From Tahibacter harae (GTDB lineage: Bacteria; Pseudomonadota; Gammaproteobacteria; Xanthomonadales; Rhodanobacteraceae): DNA of 64,000 nt. The stretch covers positions 1 through 64,000 of the forward strand of contig NZ_JANFQO010000009.1 of NCBI RefSeq assembly GCF_024437735.1, written 5' to 3'. The notes under the pieces are model-generated. The model was given only the letters and a program-made list of their open reading frames with translations. It made no database searches and was not told the DNA's origin. Below, one piece after another: positions 47,643 to 56,277 of the stretch; the stretch's first letter is position 1, and each line of letters opens with the position of its first letter. A program made the position numbers and the translations under genes.

Positions 47643-47740
47643 GATTCGGGATTCGGGATTCGGGATTCGGGATTCGGGATTCGGGATTCGGGATTCGGGA
47701 TTCGGGATTCGGGATTCGGGATTCGGGATTCGGGATTCGC
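47643..47740. repeat. Tandem array of 14 GATTCGG heptamers
   Basis: Fourteen consecutive 7-bp units GATTCGG, perfect except for the last base of the final copy, begin eight bases after the stop of the Sm-like gene. All reading frames through it are open on the plus strand. The same unit in one to three copies marks other gaps in the window. Confidence 0.95.
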
Positions 47741-47815
47741 AGGGAGCGTGGGGCGGAATCCGAGGTTTCTGGCAAGTGAAATTTGCCGGATTTCTTCAAG
47801 AAAAAGCAGAAAGCT

Positions 47816-47847
47816 CCCTCTCCCCCAAGCCCGCTTGGGGGAGAGGG
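47816..47847. repeat. REP-like hairpin, left copy
   Basis: A 15-bp perfect inverted repeat CCCTCTCCCCCAAGC with a 2-nt loop, followed by GGGCTGGGGTGAGGGGGGGC. It faces the copy at 47972-48011 in inverted orientation, the layout of a bacterial interspersed mosaic element. Confidence 0.85.
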
Positions 47848-47971
47848 CTGGGGTGAGGGGGGGCAACGACCAACGCGCCCCACCCTTTGGATTTTCGCCA
47901 AAATCTTCAACACGCGAAGCGCTGGCGAAAACCGGAACTCCTCGCGACCGACGCGCCGCCCCCTCACCCGA

Positions 47972-48011
47972 CCCTCTCCCCCAAGCGCGCAAACGCGCTT
48001 GGGGGAGAGGG
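47972..48011. repeat. REP-like hairpin, right copy
   Basis: An 18-bp perfect inverted repeat CCCTCTCCCCCAAGCGCG with a CAAA loop, preceded by CCCCCTCACCCGA, the reverse complement of the flank of the left copy. The core CTCCCCAAGCGCG is shared with the element at 38767. Confidence 0.85.
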
Positions 48012-48118
48012 CTTTTCCCGGCCGGAATCGAGGATTCGAGTCTCCGATGCCGGCGGATCCGGAACGTCGGATCCGCAGCGCCAAACCTCGAATCACAATC
48101 TACAACTTCGATCACAAG

Positions 48119-48188
48119 CCTCGAACCTCAAACCTCAAACCTCAAACCTCAAACCTCAAACCTCACACCTCACACCTCGAACCTCAAA
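48119..48188. repeat. Tandem array of ten CCTCAAA-type heptamers
   Basis: Ten consecutive 7-bp units: CCTCGAA, five CCTCAAA, two CCTCACA, CCTCGAA and CCTCAAA, followed by decayed copies to about 48245 (CCGAACT, CCGAACC, CGAATCC). Read on the minus strand the unit is TTTGAGG, related to the GATTCGG array but inverted. Together with that array it brackets the REP-like pair. Confidence 0.9.
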
Positions 48189-48252
48189 CCCGAACCTCGG
48201 ATCCCGAACTCCGAACCCAGAATGCCGAACTCCGAACCTCGAATCCCGAACC

Positions 48253-48537
48253 CTAATCCTGACTCCTATCCGCCACCGCAAACCCAATCCCATGGTCGCT
48301 ATGTACCGACATCACCAGCCGGATCATGGCGTGGGGCACCATGATTTCCAGTTCGCTGGGCAGGCCGCGTTCGTTCTTGCCGGTCAGGGTCATGCCGAAC
48401 AGCGGGCCGGAGGTATCGACTTCGGCGCAGACGATGTGTGCGCCGCCAGGGCCGTCCACGAGGTAGGGCTTGACCGGGTCGCCCAGCGCTTCCAGCGCCT
48501 GCGGGAAAAAGAAAACGGCGTACGAGGTTTCGCTCAC
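48253..48537 (-). CDS. Small protein coupled to the glutamate-synthase-like gene
   Basis: 94 residues starting at GTG 48537 (MSETSYAVFFFPQALEALGDPV). No family recognised. It looks like a small alpha/beta protein: AHIVCAEVDTSGPLFGMTLTG, ELEIMVPHAMIRLVMSVHS. No signal peptide, membrane helix or metal motif. Its start overlaps the stop of the upstream FMN-binding gene (GTGA), so translation is probably coupled and the two may form a complex. The C-terminus falls next to the heptamer array, and no terminator was seen. Confidence 0.75.
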   Translation of the reverse strand: MSETSYAVFFFPQALEALGDPVKPYLVDGPGGAHIVCAEVDTSGPLFGMTLTGKNERGLPSELEIMVPHAMIRLVMSVHSDHGIGFAVADRSQD

Positions 48538-50048
48538 GGCGGGGCTCCGGTGGGATCGGCGGCGTAGGGATAGAGTTCGTCCAGCCGGCGCGACAGGCCA
48601 TCGTCGCCGACCACGCGCGCGTGCCAGCGGCGCAGCTGGCGCGGTTCGCGCACGCCGCAGGCATGGGCGATGATGCCGACTTCGTACATCAGGTTGCTGG
48701 CGTAGTGGGCCACGCGCTCGGCCTTGTCGCTGACCACAAGGCCGCGCTGCAGGCGCGCATCGTGCGTGGTAATGCCGGTGGGACAGGTATTGCGGTTGCA
48801 CTGCAGCGCCTGGATGCAGCCCAGCGCGAACATGAAGCCGCGCGCCGAATTGACGAAATCCGCGCCCATGGCCAGGGCCCAGGCCACTTCGTAGGGCGTG
48901 ATGCACTTGCCCGAGCAGACGACACGGATGCGTTCACGCAGGCCAGCCCGGGTCAAGGTATCGACCAGCCGCGGCAAGGCTTCGCGCAGCGGCAGGCCGA
49001 CGCCGTCCATCAGCGACTGCGGCGCCGCCCCCGTGCCGCCTTCGGAGCCATCGACGACGATGAAATCCGGCGCACTGGGCAGGCCGCGGCGGTGTACTTC
49101 CTGGCAAAGTTCAGCAATCCAGTCCAGGTCGCCCAGCGGCGCCTTGAAGCCAGTGGGTTTGCCGGTGACGTCACGGATGTGGCCGATCATGTCCAGCAGC
49201 TCGCCCACACTGTCCACTTCCGGATGCCGGTTCGGGCTGATCGAATCCGTGCCCACGGGAATGCCGCGGATCGCGGCGATCTCCGGCGTGACCTTGGCCC
49301 CGGGCAGCACGCCGCCCTTGCCCGGCTTGGCGCCCTGGCCCAGCTTGAGGTTGAACATCTTCACCTGCGGATGCGCCGCGATCGCGCGCAGCTTGTCGTC
49401 GTCCAGGCCGCCGCTGTCGGTTCGCACGCCGTACTTGGCCGTGCCGATCTCGAACACGATGGTGCAGCCGCCCTCCAGGTGATACGGCGACAGGCCGCCT
49501 TCGCCGGTATCCAGCCAGATGCCGGCCTTCTGCGCGCCGCGCGCGAGTGCGCGCACCGCCGGCGCGGAGATCGCACCGAAGCTCATCGCCGAGATATTGA
49601 AGAAGGCCGCATGCGCATACGGTTCGCGCGCGTAGGGACCTATCAGCAGCGGCTGCGCCGCGACGGCGTCCTCGTCCAGGGTCGGAAACGCGGTGTTGAT
49701 GAAGAACACCGTGCCTTCGGGACGCAGGTCGCGGGTGGAGCCGAAGGCGCGGGTGTTGTCGATGTTCTTGGCCGCGCGGTAGACCCAGGTGCGCTGGGCG
49801 CGGTTGAACGGCAGTTCCTCGCGGTCCATGGCAAAGAAGTACTGGCGGAAGAACTCGCCGAGGTGTTCGAACCAGTAGCGGAAGCGGCCTATGACCGGGT
49901 AATTGCGCAGCACGGCGCTGCGCGTCTGGTTGCGGTCGACGATGAAGAACACCAGCGTCGCCAGCACCACCGAGCCGACCACGAACAGAAACAGCGCCGC
50001 CATCAGCTCTATGGTGCCGATGACCCAGCCGGCAAGATTCGCTTGCAT
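48534..50048 (-). CDS. Membrane-anchored FMN-binding glutamate-synthase-family protein
   Basis: 504 residues. An N-terminal membrane segment (about 8-38, IGTIELMAALFLFVVGSVVLATLVFFIV) precedes a GltB-type FMN domain: FNISAMSFGAISAPAVRALARGA, GEGGLSPYH, FNLKLGQGAKPGKGGVLPG, DFIVVDGSEGGTGAAP. The 3Fe-4S motif C-x5-C-x4-C is present in GCIQALQCNRNTCPTG. The glutaminase domain of true glutamate synthase is absent, so it is one of the archaeal-type or 'FMN-binding glutamate synthase family' proteins of unknown substrate. The ATG at 50048 has GGAG nine bases upstream. It overlaps the 94-residue gene at its end. Confidence 0.92.
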   Translation of the reverse strand: MQANLAGWVIGTIELMAALFLFVVGSVVLATLVFFIVDRNQTRSAVLRNYPVIGRFRYWFEHLGEFFRQYFFAMDREELPFNRAQRTWVYRAAKNIDNTRAFGSTRDLRPEGTVFFINTAFPTLDEDAVAAQPLLIGPYAREPYAHAAFFNISAMSFGAISAPAVRALARGAQKAGIWLDTGEGGLSPYHLEGGCTIVFEIGTAKYGVRTDSGGLDDDKLRAIAAHPQVKMFNLKLGQGAKPGKGGVLPGAKVTPEIAAIRGIPVGTDSISPNRHPEVDSVGELLDMIGHIRDVTGKPTGFKAPLGDLDWIAELCQEVHRRGLPSAPDFIVVDGSEGGTGAAPQSLMDGVGLPLREALPRLVDTLTRAGLRERIRVVCSGKCITPYEVAWALAMGADFVNSARGFMFALGCIQALQCNRNTCPTGITTHDARLQRGLVVSDKAERVAHYASNLMYEVGIIAHACGVREPRQLRRWHARVVGDDGLSRRLDELYPYAADPTGAPP

Positions 50049-50352
50049 AGATGCGGGCTCCTTGCAGTAGGGGCCGATGCTAGTGTCATGCCCCGCAAAT
50101 AGCCATCGGGCAATTCCTGCGTCTTGCTCGGGAACGGATGCTTGCCGCCGGCGACAGCGGCGGCGGTTGCATGAGCGAATTCCTGCGCCCACGCCGCGTC
50201 GCTTGCGCAGAAGATCCGGCGGAAGAAGAACGGACACCCATTTTTTCAATCCGGCGATCGCGGGTCGATCTGCGGACATCCGGCGACCACCCACCGCCAC
50301 GACTGCGCGGCCCCGCATGGACCGCGCTCATCCGCTGCGTTCCGGCGCCGCA
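50049..50352. other. Gap between the glutamate-synthase-like gene and purT
   Basis: These 304 bases hold no recognisable gene, repeat array or strong hairpin. A plus-strand open frame passes through but continues into purT antisense and has no likely product. The promoter of the glutamate-synthase-like gene should lie at its left end. Confidence 0.5.
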
Positions 50353-51537
50353 TCAATCCAGCTGCACGGAAATCTTTTCCGCCGCAGCACAGGCCTTGGC
50401 CCGCGCCGCGTCGATGCTTTGCGCGCGCGCCAGCGTCACCGCCATGCGCCGGCGCCCGCTGACGGCGGGCTTGCCGAACAGGCGCAGCTGGGTGTCGGGT
50501 TCGGCCAGGGCCTCGGCCACGCCGTGATAGCGCGGCGCGCGGCCTTCGCCTTCGACCAGCACGGCGCAGGAGGCCGAAGGGCCAAGCTGGCGGATCTGCG
50601 GCACCGGCAGGCCGAGGATAGCGCGCACGTGCAGGGCGAACTGCGACAGCTCCTGGCTGATCAGCGTGACCAGGCCGGTGTCGTGCGGGCGCGGGCTCAC
50701 TTCAGAGAAGATCACCTCGTCGCCGCGCACGAACAGCTCCACGCCGAACACGCCCCAGCCGCCGAGGTTTTCCGTCACCGCACGGGCGATGTCCTCGGCG
50801 CGGCGCAGGGCCGCCGCGGACATGGGCTGGGGCTGCCAGGATTCGCGGTAGTCGCCGTCGATCTGCAGATGGCCTATGGGCGCGCAGAATGCGGTGCCAT
50901 CGCGGTGGCGCACCGTGAGAAGGGTGATCTCGTAGTCGAAGGCGACGAAGCCCTCGACGATGACGCGGCCCTGGCCGGCGCGGCCGCCGCGCTGGGCGTA
51001 GTCCCAGGCCGCGGCGATATCCGCTTCGCTGCGGATCACGCTCTGTCCCTTGCCCGAGGAACTCATTACCGGCTTGATCACGCAGGGCAGGCCCAGCGCG
51101 GCGACGGCGGCGCGGTATTCGGCCTCGGTATCGCAGAAGCGGTACGGCGACGTCGGCAGCTGCAGGGTTTCCGCGGCCAGGCGGCGTATGCCTTCGCGGT
51201 CCATGGTCAGCCAGGCCGCGCGCGCGGTCGGGATCACGCGCAGGCCGGCCTGCTCCAGCTCGACCAGGGTCGGCGTGTGTATGGCCTCGATCTCGGGCAC
51301 GACCAGGTCGGGCTGTTCCAGCGCGATCACGCGGCGCAGTTCGTCCGCATCGAGCATGTTGATCACGTGGCTGCGATGCGCTACCTGCATGGCCGGCGCG
51401 TCGGCATAGCGGTCCACCGCGATCACCTCGACCGCATAGCGCTGGGCCTCGATCGCCACTTCCTTGCCAAGCTCACCCGAGCCCAGCAGCAACAGGCGCA
51501 GCGCGCCGGGCGAATGCGGTGTGCCAAAGGGCTTCAT
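50353..51537 (-). CDS. purT: Formate-dependent phosphoribosylglycinamide formyltransferase
   Basis: PurT makes formyl-GAR from GAR, formate and ATP, a folate-free alternative to PurN in purine synthesis. The 394-residue ATP-grasp enzyme shows [19 protein letters not shown] at the N-terminus, VPEIEAIHT, the ATP-grasp segment [16 protein letters not shown], and [17 protein letters not shown], all PurT signatures. The ATG at 51537 follows an AGGAG. Formate from the HutF/HutG histidine route could feed it, but this is only a metabolic association. No clear operon partner. Confidence 0.97.
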   Translation of the reverse strand: MKPFGTPHSPGALRLLLLGSGELGKEVAIEAQRYAVEVIAVDRYADAPAMQVAHRSHVINMLDADELRRVIALEQPDLVVPEIEAIHTPTLVELEQAGLRVIPTARAAWLTMDREGIRRLAAETLQLPTSPYRFCDTEAEYRAAVAALGLPCVIKPVMSSSGKGQSVIRSEADIAAAWDYAQRGGRAGQGRVIVEGFVAFDYEITLLTVRHRDGTAFCAPIGHLQIDGDYRESWQPQPMSAAALRRAEDIARAVTENLGGWGVFGVELFVRGDEVIFSEVSPRPHDTGLVTLISQELSQFALHVRAILGLPVPQIRQLGPSASCAVLVEGEGRAPRYHGVAEALAEPDTQLRLFGKPAVSGRRRMAVTLARAQSIDAARAKACAAAEKISVQLD

Positions 51538-51694
51538 ACGGAATCTCCTGAACAAAGCCGGCAATTGTAAGGGGAACTTCGGTGCCCGGCTTTGGCACAA
51601 TGCTGCGGCCCGCGCCCGGCCGGCGGCGTTTCACCGCCGCACAAGCCCGCCTGTGGCGCCATAGCCGCTCATCTGTAGAGGACCGCCCCCGCCC

Positions 51695-53125
51695 ATGCGC
51701 CGTTTCCTGCTCGCCTGCCTGCTGCTCGCCGCCACCACCGCCCAGGCCGCGGTGCAAGACACCTGGATGAGCGTGACCCTGGAAGGCCGCAAGATCGGCC
51801 ATCTGCACAACCGCCGCGAAGCCACGCCGGACAGGGTGACGACGACCCAGGAAATGAGCATGAGCATAGAGCGCGCCGGCATCAGCATCGCGCTGGAAGT
51901 CAGCGAGACCCACGAGGAAACCGCCGCCGGCGAGCCGCTGGGCTTCCGCACGCGCTCGCGCATGTCCGGCGTGGAATCGACCTCGGTCGGCCGCGTCGCC
52001 GGCGGCCGGATCGAGGTCACCAGCAGCGTCGGCGGCATCAGCCAGAACAAGACCCTGGCCTGGCCCGCGGGCGCGCTGTTCAGCGAGGGCCTGCGCCTGG
52101 ATGCACTCAGGCACGGGCTCAAGCCCGGCACGCGCTATGAGAGCCTCGCCTTCCAGGCGCTCAATCTCGATGCCTTTCCCCTGAGCACCACGATACTGCC
52201 GCCTGAGCGCGTCTATCTTCCCGAGGGCCGGCGCGAACTGGTGCGGGTGGAACACGAGCTGGCCCTGCCCGGCCTGCCGCTCAAAAGCACGGACTGGATC
52301 GACAAAGATCTCAATGTGAAAAAAGTAGTGATGTCGCAGCTGGGCCTCAAACTCGAAGTGCTGGCCTGCGACGAAGCCTGCGCCAGGGCGCCCAACCAGT
52401 CCGGCGACAGTCTCTCGCAGGCCCTGCTGCAGGCACCGCGCAGCCTGGAGCGCGAATCCTTCGCCGCGCCGCTGCGCTATCGCCTGAGCCCGCGCGACCG
52501 CAGCCGCGCGCTGCAGATCCCGGCCACCGACGAACAGACCGTGCAGCGCGAGGGCGACAGCGTGCTGCTGACCGTGATTCCCGAAGCACGCAGCAACGGC
52601 ACGGAGAAACCCGCACCGGCCGACACCCAGCCCAACGACTGGCTGCAGTCCGGCGCCAGCGAGATCGTGCGCCTGGCCAACGAAGCCTCGCCCGGCGAAG
52701 GCAAGAGCGATGCCGAACGCATGCGCGAGCTGGAGAAGTTCGTGTTCGGCTACATCGACAAGAAAAGCCTGAACGTGGGCTACGCTTCCGCACTGGAGAC
52801 CGCGCGCACGCGCCAGGGCGACTGCACCGAACACGCCCTGCTGCTGGCCGCACTGGGCCGCGCCCGCGGCATTCCCACCCGGGTTGCCACCGGCCTGGCC
52901 TATATCGAGCAATTCGGCGGCGCCGAGCGCGTGTTCGTGCCGCATGCCTGGGCCCAGGCCTGGATCGACGGCCGCTGGCAGAGCTACGACGCCGCACTGG
53001 GCCGCTTCGACAGCAGCCATATCACGCTGGGCGTGGGCGACGGCGATCCCTGGCGCTTCTATGCCGGCGTGGGCACGCTGGGCAATCTGACGCTGGAAAA
53101 GGTCGAGGCCGCACGGGCCAACTGA
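51695..53125 (+). CDS. Exported transglutaminase-like cysteine protein
   Basis: 476 residues with a signal peptide (MRRFLLACLLLAATTAQA). The transglutaminase-core fold is at about 340-440, with the catalytic triad C377 in RQGDCTEHALLLAALGRARGIPTR, H417 in VPHAWAQAW and D432 in WQSYDAALGRFD. The 320 residues before it are beta-rich and carry a short Cys-pair segment (ACDEAC). In bacteria such secreted enzymes are mostly peptidases or amidases. It shares an overlapping stop/start (TGATG) with the beta-propeller-like gene, so the two are one operon. Confidence 0.92.
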   Translation: MRRFLLACLLLAATTAQAAVQDTWMSVTLEGRKIGHLHNRREATPDRVTTTQEMSMSIERAGISIALEVSETHEETAAGEPLGFRTRSRMSGVESTSVGRVAGGRIEVTSSVGGISQNKTLAWPAGALFSEGLRLDALRHGLKPGTRYESLAFQALNLDAFPLSTTILPPERVYLPEGRRELVRVEHELALPGLPLKSTDWIDKDLNVKKVVMSQLGLKLEVLACDEACARAPNQSGDSLSQALLQAPRSLERESFAAPLRYRLSPRDRSRALQIPATDEQTVQREGDSVLLTVIPEARSNGTEKPAPADTQPNDWLQSGASEIVRLANEASPGEGKSDAERMRELEKFVFGYIDKKSLNVGYASALETARTRQGDCTEHALLLAALGRARGIPTRVATGLAYIEQFGGAERVFVPHAWAQAWIDGRWQSYDAALGRFDSSHITLGVGDGDPWRFYAGVGTLGNLTLEKVEAARAN

Positions 53126-54030
53126 TGCGGCCGTTTCCCGCCACCGTGCTGCTGGCGCCGCTGCTGGGCGCGGCGGCGGCACGCGCCGCTGTGGTGCCGC
53201 AGATCGCCGGCCTGCTGCGCGATGCGCGCCTGGACGAGGTCAGCGGCCTGGCCGTGTCCCAGCGCGACAGCGCGCGGCTGTGGCTGCACAACGATTCGGG
53301 CAACCGCGCCGAGGTGTTCGCCGTGGATACGAAGGGCGCGCTGCTGGCGCGCGTGCTGATCGCCGGGATCAAGCCGCTGGACTGGGAAGACATGTCCTCG
53401 TTCACGCTCGACGGCAAGCCCTATCTGCTGATCGCCGACACCGGCGACAACGGCGCGGTGCGCAAATCCAGCGAACTGATCGTGATCGAGGAACCGTCGT
53501 TCCGCGCCGCCGCCGCGCCGCAGGAACTGCAGGCTGCGCCGGCCTGGCGCATCCGCTTCCGCTACGCCGACGCGCCACACGATGTCGAAGCCGTGACCGT
53601 GGACGCCGCAGCGAAGCGCGTGCTGCTGCTGACCAAGCGCACCGATCCGCCGCAGCTGTGGTCGCTACCGCTGCGGCCGGCCGGCGACGCCGAACAGGTG
53701 GCGCAGCACCTGGGCGACCTGGCCGTTTCCGGCGAAGCCGTGCCGGCGGCGGCGTTCCAGCGCCGTCTGCAACCGGGCCGCCCCACCGGCTTTGCCATCA
53801 GCCGCGACGGGCGCAGCGCGGTGGTGCTGACCTATGCCTCGGTCTGGCGCTACACGCGGGCGGCGGCGGAATCCTGGGAACAGGCGCTGGCGCGCAAGCC
53901 GCAGGTGTTTCCGTTCGGCCTGCTGGCGCAGGCCGAAGCGGTCGCGGTTTCCTACGATGGCGCAGCGATCTATCTCAGCGGCGAACGCTGGCCGGCGCCG
54001 CTGTTGCGCATCGACATTGCGCCGCCTTGA
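53125..54030 (+). CDS. Exported beta-propeller-like protein coupled to the transglutaminase gene
   Basis: 301 residues with a signal peptide (about 1-21). The rest reads as repeated beta strands: EVSGLAVSQRDSARLWLHND, AEVFAVDTKGALLARVLI, PYLLIADTGDNG, TVDAAAKRVLLLTK, GFAISRDGRSAVVLTYASVWRY, EAVAVSYDGAAIYLSGE. These are typical of propeller blades in which D and N residues face a metal or ligand. Function unknown; it may bind the partner of the transglutaminase. Its stop falls in the first copy of a degenerate repeat (54019-54176). Confidence 0.8.
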   Translation: MRPFPATVLLAPLLGAAAARAAVVPQIAGLLRDARLDEVSGLAVSQRDSARLWLHNDSGNRAEVFAVDTKGALLARVLIAGIKPLDWEDMSSFTLDGKPYLLIADTGDNGAVRKSSELIVIEEPSFRAAAAPQELQAAPAWRIRFRYADAPHDVEAVTVDAAAKRVLLLTKRTDPPQLWSLPLRPAGDAEQVAQHLGDLAVSGEAVPAAAFQRRLQPGRPTGFAISRDGRSAVVLTYASVWRYTRAAAESWEQALARKPQVFPFGLLAQAEAVAVSYDGAAIYLSGERWPAPLLRIDIAPP

Positions 54031-54176
54031 AACGTCCGGTGCGTACGGGGCCATGTACTCGGGCCGGCAATCGCGCCGCCTGAAACGCATGGCATGCGAG
54101 GCATCGCGCCCGGGCCGACAACCGCACCGGCTGAAACGCGCGGTGCACCGGTGCCGCGCTCAGGCCAGCAGCCGCG
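54019..54176 (+). repeat. Three degenerate copies of a ~52-bp repeat
   Basis: The element starts GCGCCGCCTTGAAACG at 54019, GCGCCGCCTGAAACG at 54073 and GCACCGGCTGAAACG at 54124, with spacing 54 and 51. Each copy continues with GC-rich sequence that includes GGCC(G/A)(G/A)CA. The first copy contains the stop of the beta-propeller gene, and the last runs into the 3' end of the convergent oxidoreductase gene. Confidence 0.65.
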
Positions 54177-55278
54177 CCAGTTCGCTGTCCTGGCCCAGCA
54201 GCTGCTGCGCCAGCGCGCGGCCGCACAATGCGCCGAGGATATTGCCGGTGCCGTTGTAGGCGCCGGTCACGCAGAGCTGCGGCTGCAGCCGGCCGAAGCA
54301 CGGCAAACCCGTGCGGGTGAAGGCGACCGGCGCCGACCAGCGGTGAGTCACCGCGGCCGTGACGCCCAGTTTTCCATCAAGCAACGTGTGCAGATGTTCC
54401 TGCACCGGCGCCGATACGCCGTGGAGCTGCCATTCCGCGTCGCCGCCGATATCGCGGCCGCCGCCGAGCACGAGGCGGCCGTCGCCCAGTTGCTGCCAGT
54501 AGTCGTGGCCGTCGCGGTAGTACACCGGCCGCGGCAGCGTGCACTGCGGCGCCGGCGCCGTGGCCAGCATCTGCAGCCGCGCCGAACGCACCTGGCCGGC
54601 GAGCTGCGGCAGCAGTGTTTCCAGGCCACCGTCGACGGCGACCAGCACCTGCTGCGCGTGCACGCGGCCCTGCGGCGTCTGCACCTGCCCCTGCTCCAAG
54701 GCCAGCACCGGACTGGCGCCGTAGAGTTCCGCCCCGCCCGCCTGCAGCCGCCGCGCCAGCGCGCCCCAGCGCAGACCGGGATCGAATACGCCGTCGTCGG
54801 GAATCAGCACGCCGCGGCCTTCGGCACCGACATAGGGATGGGCAGGCAGCCCGTCGTCCTGCATGACGTCGATCTGGCGCGCGCAGTCGGCTTCCTCGGC
54901 GGCATCGGCGGCGATGCGCAGCGAGCCGGTGCGGCGGCAGCTGGGGTCGCCGCCGGCGAACTGGCGGTCCAGCTCGCGCCGGGTCAGCGCGTACAGGCCC
55001 AGCGCGCGCTCGCGGCCGAAGCGGGCGACGGCGTGGTGGTGGAACTGGGCCAGGCCGGCCAGCAGGAAGCCGCCATTGGCCCCTGCCGCGGCGGCGGCGA
55101 TGCGGCCCGCGTCCAGGCCGATCACGGCCACGCCGGCCTCGCGCAGCACCTCGATCGCACTGAGGCCGCTGCCGCCCAGGCCGATCACGCAGACCTCGGT
55201 GCGCCGCTCGCCCAATAGCGGCGGCAGATCCAGGTCGCGCCCGTCGCGCCAGAGCGAATCCTCGACGATTGCCTGCAC
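54160..55278 (-). CDS. FAD-dependent amino-acid oxidase-type (DAO) oxidoreductase
   Basis: A 372-residue flavoprotein of the DAO/GlcD-like family. The Rossmann dinucleotide site is VCVIGLGGSGLSAIEVLREAGVAVIGLDAGRI (GLGGSG at 33-38), a second Gly-rich region is ANGGFLLAG, and the C-terminal family block is AYNGTGNILGALCGRALAQQLL. It lacks the cytochrome or iron-sulfur domain of dehydrogenase subunits. The sequence resembles gamma-glutamylputrescine-oxidase-like proteins, but the substrate is not deducible. It is convergent with the beta-propeller gene and divergent from the SPFH operon. Confidence 0.9.
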   Translation of the reverse strand: MQAIVEDSLWRDGRDLDLPPLLGERRTEVCVIGLGGSGLSAIEVLREAGVAVIGLDAGRIAAAAAGANGGFLLAGLAQFHHHAVARFGRERALGLYALTRRELDRQFAGGDPSCRRTGSLRIAADAAEEADCARQIDVMQDDGLPAHPYVGAEGRGVLIPDDGVFDPGLRWGALARRLQAGGAELYGASPVLALEQGQVQTPQGRVHAQQVLVAVDGGLETLLPQLAGQVRSARLQMLATAPAPQCTLPRPVYYRDGHDYWQQLGDGRLVLGGGRDIGGDAEWQLHGVSAPVQEHLHTLLDGKLGVTAAVTHRWSAPVAFTRTGLPCFGRLQPQLCVTGAYNGTGNILGALCGRALAQQLLGQDSELARLLA

Positions 55279-55356
55279 CTGTCTGTCTCCACGGCCGGGG
55301 GCGCGCAGTATCCGCCAGCGCGGCGTTGCGGCAAGCGCGGGCGGGACCGCCTAGGC

Positions 55357-55380
55357 AATCTGATATCAGATTGATATATT
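55357..55380 (+). promoter_or_regulatory. Palindromic operator and -10 of the SPFH operon
   Basis: A perfect 16-bp palindrome AATCTGATATCAGATT (55357-55372) is followed by TATATT (55375-55380), a -10 candidate. TGATAT occurs at 55361 and again at 55372, 11 bases apart, one helical turn, and overlaps the -10. Such spacing suits two dimers of a ribbon-helix-helix repressor; an Arc-like gene lies in the operon (56278-56472). The -35 position (55352-55357, TAGGCA) is poor. Confidence 0.7.
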
Positions 55381-55405
55381 CAAGCCTCAACCACGGAGCG
55401 CCGCC

Positions 55406-56272
55406 ATGAACGAAGTCCCTGCCCGGTCCCTGCCCGGAATTCCCTTCCTGCTCGTGCTCATTCTCGGTTACCTGCTGGCCGGCTACCTGTTCATCGGCGG
55501 CGCGACCGAGCGTAACGCAGCGGGTCCGGCGGCCGGGCTGATCCTGTTCTTCCTGCTCAGCTTCCTCAGCAAGGGCTTTTTCCAGGTGCAGCCCAACCAG
55601 GGCAAGGTCATGCAGCTGTTCGGCCGCTATGCCGGCACCGTCCGCGACGAGGGCCTGCGCTGGACCAACCCGTTCTATGCCAAGCGCACGGTCTCGCTGC
55701 GCGTGCGCAACTTTGAATCCTCGCGCCTGAAGGTCAACGACAACGACGGCAACCCCATCGAGATCGCCGCCGTGGTGGTATGGCAGGTGGTGGACACGGC
55801 CGAGGCCACGTTCCAGGTCGAGGACTACGAGAATTTCGTGCAGATCCAGTCCGAAGCCGCGCTGCGCCAGATGGCCACCAGCTATCCCTACGATTCGCAC
55901 GATTCCGGCGCGCCCAGCCTGCGCAGCCATGGCAAAGAAGTGAACCAGCACCTGCGCGACGAGATCCAGGAACGCCTGGGCAAGGCCGGCGTGGACGTGG
56001 TCGAGGCGCGCATCACCCATCTGGCCTACGCGCAGGAAATCGCCCAGGCCATGCTGCAGCGGCAGCAGGCCGGCGCCATCATCGCGGCGCGTGCACGCAT
56101 CGTCGAAGGCGCGGTCAGCATGGTGGAGATGGCGCTGGAGCAGCTCAGCCTGCGCGGCGTGGTCGCGTTGGACGAGGAGCGCAAGGCGGCGATGGTGTCC
56201 AACCTGCTGGTCGTGCTCTGCGGCGAACGCTCCACCCAGCCGGTGGTGAACACCGGCACCCTGCACCACTGA
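55406..56272 (+). CDS. SPFH-domain (stomatin/prohibitin-like) membrane protein
   Basis: 288 residues. Two N-terminal membrane helices (about 12-32 and 42-59) precede an SPFH domain: GFFQVQPNQGKVMQLFGRYAGTVRDEGLRWTNPFYAK, NPIEIAAVVVWQVVDTAEATFQVEDYENFVQIQSEAALRQMA. A coiled region follows (EEIQERLGKAGVDVVEARITHLAYAQEIAQAMLQRQQAGAIIAARARIVEG-like, about 175-240). SPFH proteins scaffold membrane microdomains. Unusually, it sits with an Arc-like repressor and a membrane PH-like protein, and has an operator palindrome upstream. The ATG at 55406 follows an ACGGAG at ten bases. Confidence 0.92.
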   Translation: MNEVPARSLPGIPFLLVLILGYLLAGYLFIGGATERNAAGPAAGLILFFLLSFLSKGFFQVQPNQGKVMQLFGRYAGTVRDEGLRWTNPFYAKRTVSLRVRNFESSRLKVNDNDGNPIEIAAVVVWQVVDTAEATFQVEDYENFVQIQSEAALRQMATSYPYDSHDSGAPSLRSHGKEVNQHLRDEIQERLGKAGVDVVEARITHLAYAQEIAQAMLQRQQAGAIIAARARIVEGAVSMVEMALEQLSLRGVVALDEERKAAMVSNLLVVLCGERSTQPVVNTGTLHH

Positions 56273-56277
56273 TCGCC

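Noticed and set aside
47643-48252. CRISPR array in the repeat-rich gap
   Set aside because: The units are 7-bp direct repeats with no spacers, no 25-40 bp repeats and no cas genes.
50049-50352. A small gene on the plus strand between the glutamate-synthase-like gene and purT
   Set aside because: The frame continues antisense into purT, has no good start signal and no known likeness.
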